Below are positions 35,209-45,277 of a DNA stretch of 64,000 nt, piece after piece (position 1 is the stretch's first letter; each line of letters opens with the position of its first letter). The stretch comes from CAWAND01 sp963727915. Lineage in GTDB: Bacteria > Chloroflexota > Anaerolineae > Anaerolineales > E44-bin32. Below the pieces are notes generated by a model. The model had not been told where the DNA came from and did not search any database. It saw nothing but the letters and a program-made list of their open reading frames with translations. The stretch lies in assembly GCA_963727915.1 (NCBI GenBank), contig CAVSID010000008.1, positions 124,001 to 188,000 of the forward strand, written 5' to 3'. The position numbers and the translations under genes were made by a program.

Positions 35209-36169
35209 TTGACCAGCCCAGACAACTCCTCCAGGGGCGCACGCCAGCCGATGATCGAGACCCACGACCTGAGCCGATTTCAAAAAGACGCGGGCGGTGG
35301 TCGATCTCACCTCACCATCCAGCCGGGCGAGCTCTTTGGCCTGGTGGGGCCGGATGGCGCCGGCAAGACCACCACCCTGCGCCTGCTGGCGGGGCTGCTG
35401 GACATCACGGACGGCGAAGCACCGTGGCCGGGTTCGATCTCGGCTCACAGGCCGAGGCCGTCAAGCCGCACGTGGGCTACATGGCCCAGCAGTTCAGCAT
35501 GTACGCCGAGCTGTCCGTGGTGGAGAACCTGCGCTTCTTCGCCGAGGTCTTCGACGTCAGCGCCTCCGACATCGACACCGCGATCCGAGCGGCTGCTGGC
35601 CTTTGCCGGCCTGGAAGCCTTCCGGGATCGGCGGGCCGGCAACCTCTCCGGCGGCATGCAGAAGAAGCTTGCTCTGGCCTGCACGCTGATCCACCAGCCG
35701 GACATGCTGCTGCTCGACGAGCCCACGACCGGCGTCGACCCGGTCTCGCGCCGCGAGTTCTGGGACATCCTGACCGACCTCTACACCGAGGGCACCACGA
35801 TCCTCGTCAGCACGCCCTACATGGACGAGGCCGACCGCTGCTCCCGGGTCGGGCTGATGTACCAGGGCCGGCTGGTGAAGGTCGATACACCCAAGGCGAT
35901 CCGGGCTCCGCTGGAGGGCAGGGTGATCGAGCTGCAACCCGACGACTGGCAGGCGGCCCGCGCCATGGCTGGTGAGCTGCCAGGCGTGGAAGAGGTCCAG
36001 ACCTACGGGGAAAGCCTGCATCTGCTGGTCGATTCGGGCCAGAAGCGGCTGCCGCAGATCGAGAAGCCCAGCTGCGGGCACGAAAGATCGGCTATCGCAA
36101 CGCGCGCGGGTGGCGCCGGCCCGCATGGAAGAGGCCTTCATCTCGATCATCTCCAGGATGGAGAGCTGA
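35209..36169 (+). CDS. ABC exporter ATP-binding protein 1 of locus B, several frameshifts
   Basis: Pieces in three frames together give a normal ATPase of about 315 residues. They are MIETHDLSRF, KKTRAVVDL (shifted), LTIQPGELFGLVGPDGAGKT, AGFDLGSQAEAVKPHVGYMA (shifted), RAGNLSGGMQKKLALA, LLLDEPTTGVDPVSRREF, LVSTPYMDEADRCS and RVAPARMEEAFISIISRMES (shifted). Breaks lie near 35285, 35310, 35420, 35585 and 36070. Pairs of opposite shifts restore the frame, as expected from sequencing indels. Closest in-window relative is the ATPase at 15508, sharing the STPYMDEA switch without His. TTG 35209 with AGGGG upstream is the likely start; ATG 35251 is the alternative. Confidence 0.8.
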
Positions 36170-36170
36170 C

Positions 36171-37308
36171 ATGTCCCTCCGCCACATCTGGGCCCTCACC
36201 CGCAAAGAGTTCCTCCACATCATGCGCGATCGCTCGACGCTGATTCTGGTGCTGTTCACGCCCACCCTGCTCCTGCTGCTGATGGCCTACGCCCTGACGG
36301 TGGACATCAAGCACGTGCCCCTGGCCGTGCTCGACTATGACCGCACGGCGGCTATCCAGCCGCTTCATCCAGCAGATCACATCCGGAGAGGACCTGGATA
36401 TCGCCGCTTTCGCCGACGTCATGCCAAGAAATTGACTCGCTGCTGATGCAGGGCAGCGTCAAAGCGGCGGTGATCATCAACCCCGGCTTCGCCAACGATC
36501 TCCAAGCCCTGAAGGGACTGCCGCTGCAGGTCATCATTGACGGCACCGAGCCCCAGAGCGGCGAGTTCGCCGTCGAGCACATCGCCTCTCGGGCGCAGGC
36601 GTTCGTCCAGAGCGCCGTCACACGGCAGCTTCAGGCGCCGCGGCATCGCCCTGACGTCGTTGCAGCCGCTCGATCTGCGCGTCCAGGCCTGGTTCAACCC
36701 GAGCATGAAGTCGCGCAATGCGATCATCCCGGGCCTGATCTCGATGGTCCTGGGCTTCCCGGCCCTCTCGGTGGCCCTGGCCCTGGCGCAGGAGCGCGAA
36801 CACGGCACGCTCGAGCAGTTGATGGCGACGCCCATCGGCCGCGCCGAGCTGATGCTGGGCAAGATGGTCCCCTACATCCTGGTCGGCATGCTCAACGTGG
36901 TGCTGATTCCCGCCTTCGCCCTGGCTTGGTTCCATGTGCCCTTCAACGGGAGCTTCCCGCTGTTCCTTGGTCTGTCGGCCATCTTCATGTTCTCGGTGCT
37001 GAGCATGGGGATCGTGGTCGGCGTCTTCATGCGCACCCAGCCGGCAGCCCTGGCCCTGTCCTTCTTGGTGATCTTCTACCCCGGCTTCTTCCTGACGGGA
37101 ATCTTCTTCCCCCTGGCCTCGATGCCGGAGGAGGTGCGGCTTGGAGGCGCTTTCCTTGCCGGGCACCCACTACGCCATCATCACCCGCGGCCTGTTCCTG
37201 CCCGGCGTCGGCCTGGACGTGCTGTGGCCCTACGCCGTGATGATGATCTTCCTGGGCCTGGCCTTCACCGGCGTGGCCGCCCTGTTCTTCCGAAAGAAGC
37301 TGGCCTGA
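36171..37308 (+). CDS. ABC-2 permease of locus B (YbhS-like), several frameshifts
   Basis: The start MSLRHIWALTRKEFLHIMRD and first helix are followed by breaks near 36355, 36423, 36635 and 37140. The joined product reads AFADVM, QEIDSLLMQGSVKAAVIINP, WFNPSMKSRNAIIPGLISMV, LAQEREHGTLEQLMATPI (coupling segment), a set of helices, and GTHYAIITRGLFLPGVGLDV, ending FFRKKLA at 37308. All parts match the permease at 13092 in order and spacing. It lies one base after the ATPase stop and one base before the second permease. Confidence 0.8.
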
Positions 37309-37309
37309 C

Positions 37310-38444
37310 ATGCAGCGACTGCGACGAATCTGGTCCCTGACGGTCAACGAATTCATTCACCTGCGCAATGACTGGTGGATGCCGGCCTTCATGCTGCTGG
37401 GCGGCGCATCGGAGCTGCTGCTGGTCGGCTGGGCCACGTCCCGGCCGATCACCAATCTGCCCCTGATGGTGTTCGATCAGGACCGCTCGGCCGTCAGCCG
37501 TTCGGTGGTCACGGCCCTGGAGAACACCGGGACATTCGCGCTCCAGGACGAGGTCGGCGACATGGCGACGATCAAGTCTGCCATGGGTCGCGGGGATATC
37601 AACGCCGCGCTGGTCATCCCGCCCGATTTCGACGAGCAGGTCCGTGCCCCGGATGGCCACCCTGTCCTGCTGGCCATCATCAACGGCGCCGAGAACACGC
37701 CGGCCCAGGCGTCGCTGCGGGCCATCCAGGGCGTGGCCGATCGTCGATGGGTCAATCGATCGCCGTCCAGCGCCTGGGTTTGCCGGCCGGATCAACTGGC
37801 CGGATTCGAACCCAGCCTGCGCGTCTGGTTCAACGAGGCCCTCAGCGAGGCCCTGTACACCACCCCGGCCGAGCTCGGCCTGATGCTGGAATTCACCGTG
37901 CTGCTCTTCGCCGCCCTGACCTTCGCCCGCGAGCGCGAGCTGGGCACGCTCGGAACAACTGCTGGTGATGCCGTTCTCATCCCTCGATCTGATCATCGGG
38001 AAGTCCCTGCCGGTGATCATCATCGGCCTGTCGGATTTCGCCTTGATGCTGGGGATGATCCACTTCGCCTTCGGCGTGCCCTTCCGAGGTTCCATGGCCT
38101 TGCTGGCGGTGCTGGCCTTCGCCTACGTGCTGGTCGAACTGAGCAAGGGCCTGGTGATCTCGGTCATCTCCCGGACCCAGCACCAGGCTTTCCTCCTGGT
38201 GTTTCTGATCGGCATGGTGGACTTCATGTTCACCGGCTATGCCGCCCCGGTCGAGAGCATGCCGATCGGGCTGCAGTGGTTCGCCAATCTGATCCCGGCG
38301 CACCACTGGCTCACGATCCTGCGCGGTCTGCTGCTTAAGGGCGCTGGCTTGGACGTGCTGTGGCCGCATGTGGCGGCGCTGATGGTCCTGGGATTGGTCA
38401 TCGGCACATTCTCACTGCTCTTCGTGCGCCGGGCCTTGGACTGA
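37310..38444 (+). CDS. ABC-2 permease of locus B (YbhR-like), frameshifted
   Basis: Second permease, about 378 residues. MQRLRRIWSLTVNEFIHLRN starts it; the external loop contains MVFDQDRSAVSRSVVTALEN and VIPPDFDEQV. Breaks lie near 37735, 37795 and 37955. The repaired middle reads VWFNEALSEALYTTPAELGL, then FARERELGTLEQLLVMPFSS, and the C-terminal helices end HHWLTILRGLLLKGAGLDVL and FVRRALD. With the previous gene it would form the heterodimeric membrane channel that locus A lacks. Confidence 0.8.
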
Positions 38445-38448
38445 CATC

Positions 38449-39455
38449 ATGCCTGACAACGCCCCCGCCATCGTCGCCCGCAATCTCACCAAACGCTTCG
38501 GCGATTTCACCGCCGTCGACGGGATTTCCTTTGACATCCGCAAAGGCGAAATCTTCGGCTTCTTGGGGCCCAATGGGTCCGGCAAGACGACCACCATCCG
38601 CATGACCCTGGGTCTGCTGCAACCGAGCGAGGGGAGCATCGAGGTGCTGGGCATCTCCGTCGCCGAACACCCGGAAGCGATCCGACCCCGCGTCGGCTAC
38701 ATGTCCCAGCGCTTCAGTCTGTATAACGACCTGACCGTGATTCAGAACTTGCGCTTCTACGGCCGCGCCTACGGCTTGAACAACGACAGGGACTCAAGAT
38801 CGCCATCGACCGCGCGTTGGCCATGGCCGGGCTGGAGGGCCGGGAGAACAGCCGCACATCGGAGCTTTCCGGCGGATGGCGCCAGCGCCTGGCCCTGAGC
38901 ACAGCCATTCTTCACCGGCCGGAGTTGGTGTTTCTCGACGAGCCGACGGCCGGCGTCGACCCGGTTTCGCGGCGCGCCTTCTGGGACTTGCTCTACCAGC
39001 TGATCGCCGAAGGCGTCACCGTGTTCGTCACCACGCACTACATGGACGAAGCCGAGCACTGCCATCGCCTGGCCTTCATTCAACACGGACACATCATCGC
39101 CCTGGGCTCGCCCAGCCAGATCAAGCACGACACGCTGTCCGGCCAGGTGCTCGAATTCTCGCCTTCCGATGCTGTCAAGGCCGTCCGAATCCTCCGGGAA
39201 CGCAAGGAATCGGGCGCCCTACCGCTGCGCCAGGTCGAGCTGTTCGGATCACTGGTGCGCCTGGTCACTCCCGAAGCGGAATCCCAGCGCCGCCCGATCG
39301 AGAAAGCCCTGGAGGGCGGCGGGGTGACTCCTGGCGAGATGTCGGTGATCGAGCCGTCGCTGGAAGATGTGTTCATCGCCAGCATGCGGCGCGCACAAGC
39401 CGAGCCATCATCCATCAATGAGACAGAGAAAGTCGAAGGACGGAGGTCCCAATGA
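38449..39455 (+). CDS. ABC exporter ATP-binding protein 2 of locus B, frameshifted
   Basis: About 335 residues. Walker A GPNGSGKTTT and Q-loop GYMSQRFSLYNDLTV lie in the first frame. After a break near 38788 follow SELSGGWRQRLALS, LVFLDEPTAGVDP and FVTTHYMDEAEHC with the switch His. It is closest to the ATPase at 16436, with shared SGGWRQRLAL and THYMDEAEHC. Its last codons overlap the HlyD start by 4 bases. Confidence 0.87.
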
Positions 39456-40699
39456 AGACACACACGAGCCTGAGGCGGATCACAACCGTTGCCGTGGCGG
39501 CCGCCATGATCGCCGGCTGCGCCGGCCTGGGCACGCCAGCGGAATCCCCTATCCAGGCGTCGGGCCTGATCGAAGCTACCGAAATTGCCGTAGCGCCCGA
39601 GACGAGCGGCAGGGTGGCCGAAGTCTTGGTCCAAGAGGGCGACGCCGTCCGGGCCGGAGACGTGCTGATCCGCCTTGATGACCAGGGCCTGCAGGCTCAG
39701 CGGCTAAGCGTACAGGCGGCGGGCCAGGCGGCCGAAACGGCCGCCCAGGCGGAGCTGGACGCCGCACAACGGGCCGTGGACGACCTTCGGCAGAATGCCC
39801 CGGTGATCACGGCCCAGGCAGCGCTCGATCTGGCCAACGCCCGCAAGGCGCTGGACGACGCCCAGAAACACCGTCCGTGGCAACAGAAGGACAACCGCGC
39901 CTCCCAGGACACGATCGACGCCACCGAGGCCCGCCTGACGCTGGCCAATGACGCCGTGGACAAGGCCCAGGCGGCCCTGAACCACGTCCGGGACAAAGCC
40001 CCGACCGACCCGGTACGGGCGCAAGCTGAAGCCAATCTGCAGACCGCCAAGGACCAGCGGGACGCCATCGTCCGCATTCTGAATTGGTACAAAGGCTCTC
40101 CAACCGACATCGACCAGTCGATCCTGGACGCGCAGGTGCAGATGGCCCAGGCCAATGCCACCCAGGCCGAGATCGAATACCAGAAGGTGATGGATGGGCC
40201 GAACGCCGATGACATGAAACTGGCGCAGGACAAAGTGGACGCCGCCCGGGCCAGCCTGGCTGCCGCCAAGGCACAGACCGACGCCCAACTCAAGTCGATC
40301 GACCTGCAGCTGGACAAACTGGTGGTGCGTGCCCCGGAGGACGGGGTCGTGCTGACCCGCAGCGTTGAAGCCGGTGAAGTCGCCCAAGCCGGCATGGCGG
40401 CCATCACCCTCGGCCGGCTCAACGACCTCAAGGTGACGGTCTACATCGCCGAGGATCGTTACGGCCAGCTGAGCCTGGGTGACCACGCCAGTCTCTCGGT
40501 GGATTCGTACCCCGGCCAGACGTTCGACGCCGTGGTGACCCGCATTTCCGACCAGGCCGAGTACACACCGCGCAACGTGCAGACCAAGGAAGTGCGCCAG
40601 ACCACCGTATACGGCGTGGAGCTGTCCATCCAGAGCGGCCAGAGCAAGTTGATCCCCGGCATGCCGACGGATGTGGTCTTTTCGACGAGTTCGGGTTAG
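39452..40699 (+). CDS. HlyD-family lipoprotein adaptor of locus B
   Basis: 415 residues, one intact frame. The signal ends in a MIAGC lipobox, so unlike the locus A copy it is lipid-anchored. Lipoyl halves are SGRVAEVLVQEGDAVRAGDV and APEDGVVLTRSVEAGEVAQA. Between them is a long alpha-hairpin with the shared stretch DTIDATEARLTLANDAVDKA. DQAEYTPRNVQTKEVRQ leads the membrane-proximal domain. It presumably bridges the exporter to the cell envelope and should belong to the TetR-controlled unit. Confidence 0.9.
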   Translation: MKTHTSLRRITTVAVAAAMIAGCAGLGTPAESPIQASGLIEATEIAVAPETSGRVAEVLVQEGDAVRAGDVLIRLDDQGLQAQRLSVQAAGQAAETAAQAELDAAQRAVDDLRQNAPVITAQAALDLANARKALDDAQKHRPWQQKDNRASQDTIDATEARLTLANDAVDKAQAALNHVRDKAPTDPVRAQAEANLQTAKDQRDAIVRILNWYKGSPTDIDQSILDAQVQMAQANATQAEIEYQKVMDGPNADDMKLAQDKVDAARASLAAAKAQTDAQLKSIDLQLDKLVVRAPEDGVVLTRSVEAGEVAQAGMAAITLGRLNDLKVTVYIAEDRYGQLSLGDHASLSVDSYPGQTFDAVVTRISDQAEYTPRNVQTKEVRQTTVYGVELSIQSGQSKLIPGMPTDVVFSTSSG

Positions 40700-40740
40700 G
40701 CACGCTTGATCGAAAAAGCCCATTAGGTGTCTAACGCAAG

Positions 40741-40775
40741 GCTGGGCACCGAGCACTGAGCCCCGAGCAGGAGCG
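40741..40775. repeat. Tandem heptamer repeat, five units
   Basis: GCTGGGC, ACCGAGC, ACTGAGC, CCCGAGC, AGGAGCG run with period 7 and consensus NNNGAGC, the same unit as at 12383. It ends at the hairpin 40775-40813. Confidence 0.6.
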
Positions 40776-40813
40776 CACAAACCAGCAGCCTCAAGATGGC
40801 TGCTGGTTTGTGC
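40775..40813 (+). terminator. Strong hairpin after exporter locus B
   Basis: GCACAAACCAGCAGCC (40775-40790) pairs perfectly with the sequence at 40798-40813, 16 base pairs and a 7-nt loop. No T-tract follows. It lies 76 bases beyond the HlyD stop and is probably a U-less terminator. Confidence 0.6.
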
Positions 40814-40940
40814 CTTGAGGTCGAGTTATGGCCGGGGCACTTCCCGTGCGCCATTGGCGGCCAGCTGGATCCGCTCCGGCTGGCCGATTCGGGCCGATCG
40901 ATTATCCTTCCTTTGTGCCCCACAACCTCAGGAGGCCGTC

Positions 40941-42120
40941 ATGCCAAGCCAAGCTGGACCCTCCACCCGCTGTGTCCATGACGCAGCATCGCTCGATTTG
41001 GCCACGGGTTCGATCCTGCCGCCGATCGTCGAGAATGCCGCCTTTGCCTTTCCCGATCTGGAGACCTGGCGGGCGGTCGCCCTGCATGAACAACCCGGCG
41101 ATACCTACGGACGCAACTCCAACCCGACCGAGCGTCAATTCGAAGCCAAAGTGGCAGCCCTCGAGGGCGCCGAGGCCGGGTCTCAGCTTCGCCACCGGCA
41201 TGGCTGCCATCCACACCACCCTTATGGCCTTGCTCAGCCCCGGCATGCGGGCGGTGAGCATCCGCGATGCCTACGGGGCGACCTACCTTCACTTCACTCA
41301 GATCCTGCCCCGCTTCGGCATCGAAACGGTCGTGTGCGACACGATGGACGAGCCGGCGCTGCTGGAAGCCATCGGTGCCGGCTGTGACTTGGTGTACATG
41401 GAGACTCCCACCAATCCGCTGCTGCGGATCGTCGATCTGGCCAAGTTGGCCAGCGCCGGCAAGGCGGCCGGCGCCGTGGTGGTGGTCGACAACACCTTCG
41501 CCACGCCCATCAATCAGCAGCCGATTGCCCTTGGCGCCGACCTGGTCATTCACAGCGCCACCAAATATCTGGGGGGTCACAATGACTTGCTGGCCGGGGT
41601 CGTGGTGGGCTCGGCGAAGCTGATCGAGCGTGTTTACCGCTATCGAGAGCTGACCGGCCCGGGAATGGACCCCCGCCGGGCGCACGCGCTGCTCAGGAGC
41701 ATGAAGACTCTTGCGCTGCGCGTCGAACGCCAGAACGCCAACGCCCTGGCGATGGCGCACTTCCTTGAAGATCACCCCAAGGTCGGGGCCGTGCACTACC
41801 CGGGTCTCGAAAGCCACCCGAAGCACGACGTGGCCAAGGCGCAGATGTCGGGCTTCGGCGGGGTGCTCAGCTTCGAAGTGCCTGGCGGATTGGAGGCGAT
41901 CGGGCGATTCCTGCCCAGCCTGAAATACGCCTACCTGGCCCCCAACCTGGGCCAGGTGGAAACCGTCGTCGGCCCGCCGGCGCTCACCAGCCATGTGGAG
42001 CTCAGCCCCGAGGAGCGCATGGCGTCCGGCGTGCCGGAGGGCCTCGTCCGCTACGCCGTGGGCATCGAGGACATCCAGGATCTCAAGGACGACATGGCGT
42101 CCGCGCTGGAGCTTCTCTAG
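40941..42120 (+). CDS. PLP-dependent trans-sulfuration enzyme (cystathionine gamma-synthase/lyase family), frameshifted
   Basis: About 392 residues. The start MPSQAGPSTRCVHDAASLDL (AGGAGG 6 nt upstream) and TYGRNSNPTERQFEAKVAAL are in one frame. An extra G near 41180 shifts to LSFATGMAAIHTTLMALLSP. The PLP site is intact: VVVVDNTFATPINQQP (Asp, ring binding), and the Schiff-base Lys in SATKYLGGHNDLLAGVVVG. The family includes cystathionine gamma-synthase, cystathionine gamma-lyase and methionine gamma-lyase, which cannot be separated here. An ATG in the other frame at 40828 is not the start. Confidence 0.87.
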
Positions 42121-42149
42121 CTCGGGACCCCTGCTCCCGCACGGGTGGG

Positions 42150-42179
42150 CTCGATATGTGAAATTCCTCACAAATCGAG
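42150..42179. promoter_or_regulatory. Extended palindrome around ATGTGAAATTCCTCACAA
   Basis: Core at 42156-42173. Flanking CTCGAT and ATCGAG extend the dyad to 12-base arms with a single mismatch. It lies 29 bases after the PLP enzyme stop, between convergent genes and just before a terminator. Confidence 0.6.
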
Positions 42180-42191
42180 GGACAAAGAGAT

Positions 42192-42211
42192 GGGCGACCT
42201 GCCGGTCGCCC
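42192..42211 (+). terminator. Terminator hairpin after PLP enzyme gene
   Basis: GGGCGACC pairs with GGTCGCCC around TGCC, followed by GTTTAT. Good stem with a short T-tract. Confidence 0.75.
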
Positions 42212-42255
42212 GTTTATGCTGCCCGAGCATAGAGTTGGTGGCGGTGCCCCTCGGC

Positions 42256-42633
42256 TCAGCTGTTCAACGAGAGGATGTTGCCTCCAGGGTCCTTGAACCA
42301 GGCCACCCTCCCCGGCCCGAAACTGGCCACGCCGCGCTCGTCGATCTCCACGCCGGGCATGTCGTAGTGCTCGAACTGCACCCCTCGGGCAATCAGCTCG
42401 TCGACCTGTGCGTCCACGTCGGAGACCATGAAGCCAGCCGCTGTGTGGTCGGCCTGGGTCGGCGTGGGGCGCGAATAGACAATCAAGCGCGTCCCGGCTC
42501 CGGCTTCGAACACGAGTACCGTTGGGTCCGGTGATTCGGCCAGCTCCAGTCCCAAAGTCTCCCCGTAGAAGCGCTTTGCCCCTTCCAAATCAACGACCGG
42601 TACAGATGCGAAAACGAATGCCTCTTTGAGCAT
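42256..42633 (-). CDS. VOC-family protein, single domain
   Basis: 125 residues, glyoxalase/bleomycin-resistance-like. MLKEAFVFASVPVVDLEGAK, then RFYGETLGLELAESPDPTVL is the first beta-alpha module, and the second ends VAWFKDPGGNILSLNS, the usual F-x-D-P-[DG]-G-N-x-[LI] strand. The first metal His is replaced (FVFASVPV), so it may not be a classic glyoxalase. GGGAGGGAG lies just upstream of ATG 42633. It converges on the PLP enzyme gene. Confidence 0.85.
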   Translation of the reverse strand: MLKEAFVFASVPVVDLEGAKRFYGETLGLELAESPDPTVLVFEAGAGTRLIVYSRPTPTQADHTAAGFMVSDVDAQVDELIARGVQFEHYDMPGVEIDERGVASFGPGRVAWFKDPGGNILSLNS

Positions 42634-43208
42634 CTCTCCCTCCCAGGTGAGGTGTGTCTTTACTCGGGCTGTACCTTTGATGATAACCGCGTTTTGGCTG
42701 CCCAGGGCACGCCCTTCGGCGCTGTGGCGGGCAAGAATTCCTCCCGAATCCGGCGGGGCCCCAGCCTGGACTCAGACCGCGTTGGCCGGCCCACACGCCA
42801 TATTGTCTGACATTTGACACTGGCGACCCCAGTTGCGTCCACCTATACTCAGCACTGTTCAGGCCCAACCGGGTGCGGCGGAACCCAATCTCCAGCGCCC
42901 GACTCCCGTCGACCCTCTTCAACGCGGGGGCACGGACCAGGGGCAAAAAGCATGATCCTTCCCACAGCCGATCGCCAGGTCGCCGAAACCGTGGTTGCCC
43001 CCACGGGATCGGGCTGGTGGCCCGGCTGTGCTCCAGCATCACCAGCTCAGGACAAGCCACGACTGACGGTCTCAACCTGGCGGCACCCAGACGCCTGCCC
43101 CCTGGGCCTGGCGTCTGTCGCCATCACCGGGAGACAACCGCCGGTTTCTTCTTGTGATAGACATCATCCCAACGAAACAACCGGCGTGGTTCGGGAGATG
43201 CTAGCGAG
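42634..43208. other. Divergent intergenic region upstream of purine transporter genes
   Basis: 575 bases. One perfect stem, CAGACGCC (43088-43095) with GGCGTCTG (43110-43117), lies 90 bases before the first permease and could be a leader element. TTGACA at 42814 and TATACT at 42844 have 24 bases between and so do not form a standard promoter. I cannot recognise a known riboswitch. Open frames here look non-coding. Confidence 0.45.
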
Positions 43209-44348
43209 TTGATCGGCCAAATCCGAGAATGGTTATTGACCCAATACTGGCTGCGCTCACTGGTGCCGTTCCTCGCGGCAGCCGCCGCCTTCGTCATTGG
43301 CGCCATCATGCTGGCTGTGCTGGGCGCCAACCCTATCGAGGCCTACGCCGCCCTGATACAGGGCTCTTTCGGAAGCCTCAACTCCTTCGCCGATACGATC
43401 GTCAAGGCTACCCCGCTCCTATTTGTCGGAGCGGGCATTTGTATCGCCTTTCGTGGCGGAATGATCAACATTGGCGGCGAGGGCCAAATGGTCGTCGGCG
43501 CGCTGGCTGGGGCCATCGCCGCCCTGTCTTTGCCGACTTGGCCGAGTTGGGCGCTCATTCCTCTTTGTCTGATGGCCGGCTTCCTTGCCGGCGCCCTGTG
43601 GGGCACCCTTCCGGGCATCCTGAAGGCCTACCTAAACGTAAACGAGATTCTGACCACGATCATGATGAACGGCATCGCCATCCAGCTGATGAACTTCCTG
43701 CTGAGTGGGCCGATCATGGACCCGGTCCAGGTGCAGCAGAAGTCCTACATCCCACAGACAGCTCAGCTGCCGGCGGCCAGCTTCCTGCCTCGCCTGGCCC
43801 CGACCCGGTTGAATCTCGGTGTCGGCCTGGCGATCGTCGTGGCCATTCTGGCCTGGGTTTTGTTGTGGCGCACAACGTGGGGCTATCGCATTCGGGCCGT
43901 CGGCCTCAACCCGGCGGCGTCTCGCCGGGCGGGCATCAGGGTGGAGCGCTATGCGGCCCTGGCCATGATCCTGGCCGGCGCGCTGGCCGGGCTGGCCGGC
44001 GTGACACAGGTCATCGGCGTCAACCACCGCCTGTTTACCGATGGCTCGGCGACGGGCTTCACCGGGGGCGCCGGGTTCAACGGCATCGTGGCGGCGCTCT
44101 TCGGCCAGCTTCACCCTCTGGGTTCGATCCCGGCTTCTGTACTCTTCGGCGCACTGATTGTGGGGGCCAACAAGATGCAGCGCGTGGTCCAGGTGCCCAC
44201 GGCGCTGATCACCGCCCTCAACGGGCTGGTGGTGGTCTTTGTGGTGGGCAGCGAGATCTGGCGGCGCCAAATCGCAGCCCGCGAAGAACTCGCCCACACG
44301 CCACTGGAGTCCCGCTTGCCAGCTGGGGGAGAGGCGGCCGAGCCATGA
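43209..44348 (+). CDS. BMP-type (nucleoside/purine) ABC transporter permease 1
   Basis: 379 residues, BPD_transp_2 family like YufP/NupP. Features: ANPIEAYAALIQGSFGSLNS, then AGICIAFRGGMINIGGEGQM, the hallmark of BMP-linked permeases, LKAYLNVNEILTTIMMNGIA, and WGYRIRAVGLNPAASRRAGI in the coupling loop. Ten or so helices. It begins at a TTG (43209) with GGGAG about 10 nt upstream, because no in-frame ATG is available. It overlaps the second permease by ATGA. First gene of the transporter cluster. Confidence 0.9.
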   Translation: MIGQIREWLLTQYWLRSLVPFLAAAAAFVIGAIMLAVLGANPIEAYAALIQGSFGSLNSFADTIVKATPLLFVGAGICIAFRGGMINIGGEGQMVVGALAGAIAALSLPTWPSWALIPLCLMAGFLAGALWGTLPGILKAYLNVNEILTTIMMNGIAIQLMNFLLSGPIMDPVQVQQKSYIPQTAQLPAASFLPRLAPTRLNLGVGLAIVVAILAWVLLWRTTWGYRIRAVGLNPAASRRAGIRVERYAALAMILAGALAGLAGVTQVIGVNHRLFTDGSATGFTGGAGFNGIVAALFGQLHPLGSIPASVLFGALIVGANKMQRVVQVPTALITALNGLVVVFVVGSEIWRRQIAAREELAHTPLESRLPAGGEAAEP

Positions 44349-45277
44349 GTCAGCTTCTAACCCCTGCCGTGCTGGTTGGAATCGCTGCCTCCGGCATCCG
44401 GCTTGCGACGCCCTATCTGTATGCCACTATCGGCGAGACCTTCAGCCAACTGAGCGGGGTGCTCAACCTTGGCGTGGAAGGCATCATGCTCATGGGTGCC
44501 TTCGCCGCCTTCTACGTCACTCTGACCACTGGTAGCTTATGGTTGGGTCTCCTGGCCGCCATGGTGGTCGGCGGGATCATGGGCCTGGCCATAGCCTTCA
44601 TCAGCGTCACGCTCAAGGCGGAGCAGGGGATCAGCGGTATCGGCGTGTACCTTTTTGGGCTGGGAATGAGCGACCTGCTGTTCCAGAAGATGCTCGGCAG
44701 AGTGGCCACGGTCAACGGTTTCCCATCTATACCCATACCCTATCTGTCCCAGGTCCCGTACCTTGGAACACTGTTCTTCAAACACAACCTGCTCGTTTAC
44801 GCTGCCTATCTGCTCGTGCCGATCGCTTGGCTGGTCATCAATAAGACCACCTGGGGGTTGAAGATCAAGGCCGTGGGACAGAACCCCGCAGCGGCCGATT
44901 CTCTTGGTGTAAGCGTGAATACCGTGCGCTATGCCAGCGTCACTTTCGGCGGCGTCATGTCCGGGATCGCCGGGGCCTCGTTGTCGATCGCCATCCTCAA
45001 CGTGTTCCAGCAGAATCTCACTTCGGGCATGGGCTTCATCGCCGTCGCCCTGGTCTATTTCGGCGGCTGGAGCCCTTGGGGCGTGCTGGGCGGATCGCTG
45101 CTCTTCAGCACGGTCAACGCCCTGCAGAACTGGGTTCAGGTCGCCAACCTGCCCATTCCATCTGATTTTGCGGTCATGATGCCCTATGTCCTGACCATCC
45201 TGGCCCTCGTATTCGCCGTGCGGCGAGTGAACCAACCGGCTGCGCTGACGAAGACTTATGAGCGCGGCGAGAGCTGA
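44345..45277 (+). CDS. BMP-type ABC transporter permease 2
   Basis: 310 residues, YufQ/NupQ-like. Markers are GETFSQLSGVLNLGVEGIML, LKAEQGISGIGVYLFGLGMS, and WGLKIKAVGQNPAAADSLGV in the coupling loop. About eight helices ending VMMPYVLTILALVFAVRRV. Coupled to permease 1 through a 4-base overlap. The pair should form the heterodimeric channel served by the lipoprotein at 45387 and the ATPase at 46526. Confidence 0.9.
   Translation: MSQLLTPAVLVGIAASGIRLATPYLYATIGETFSQLSGVLNLGVEGIMLMGAFAAFYVTLTTGSLWLGLLAAMVVGGIMGLAIAFISVTLKAEQGISGIGVYLFGLGMSDLLFQKMLGRVATVNGFPSIPIPYLSQVPYLGTLFFKHNLLVYAAYLLVPIAWLVINKTTWGLKIKAVGQNPAAADSLGVSVNTVRYASVTFGGVMSGIAGASLSIAILNVFQQNLTSGMGFIAVALVYFGGWSPWGVLGGSLLFSTVNALQNWVQVANLPIPSDFAVMMPYVLTILALVFAVRRVNQPAALTKTYERGES

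Noticed and set aside
37795..37815. GGATTCGAACCC, like the T-arm of a tRNA on the minus strand
   Set aside because: Lies inside permease coding and no acceptor, D-arm or anticodon stem can be placed around it.
42814..43212. 132-codon frame upstream of permease 1
   Set aside because: No ribosome binding site or recognisable domain; codon use unlike neighbours; probably leader DNA.
44120..44135. GGGTTCGATCCC, like a tRNA T-arm
   Set aside because: Inside permease 1 coding (LGSIPASV) with no cloverleaf around it.
43229..44344. Long second open frame on the same strand as permease 1 (about 370 codons)
   Set aside because: Shadow frame of a GC-rich gene: Arg/Gly/Pro-rich with no motif, while the other frame is a clear permease.
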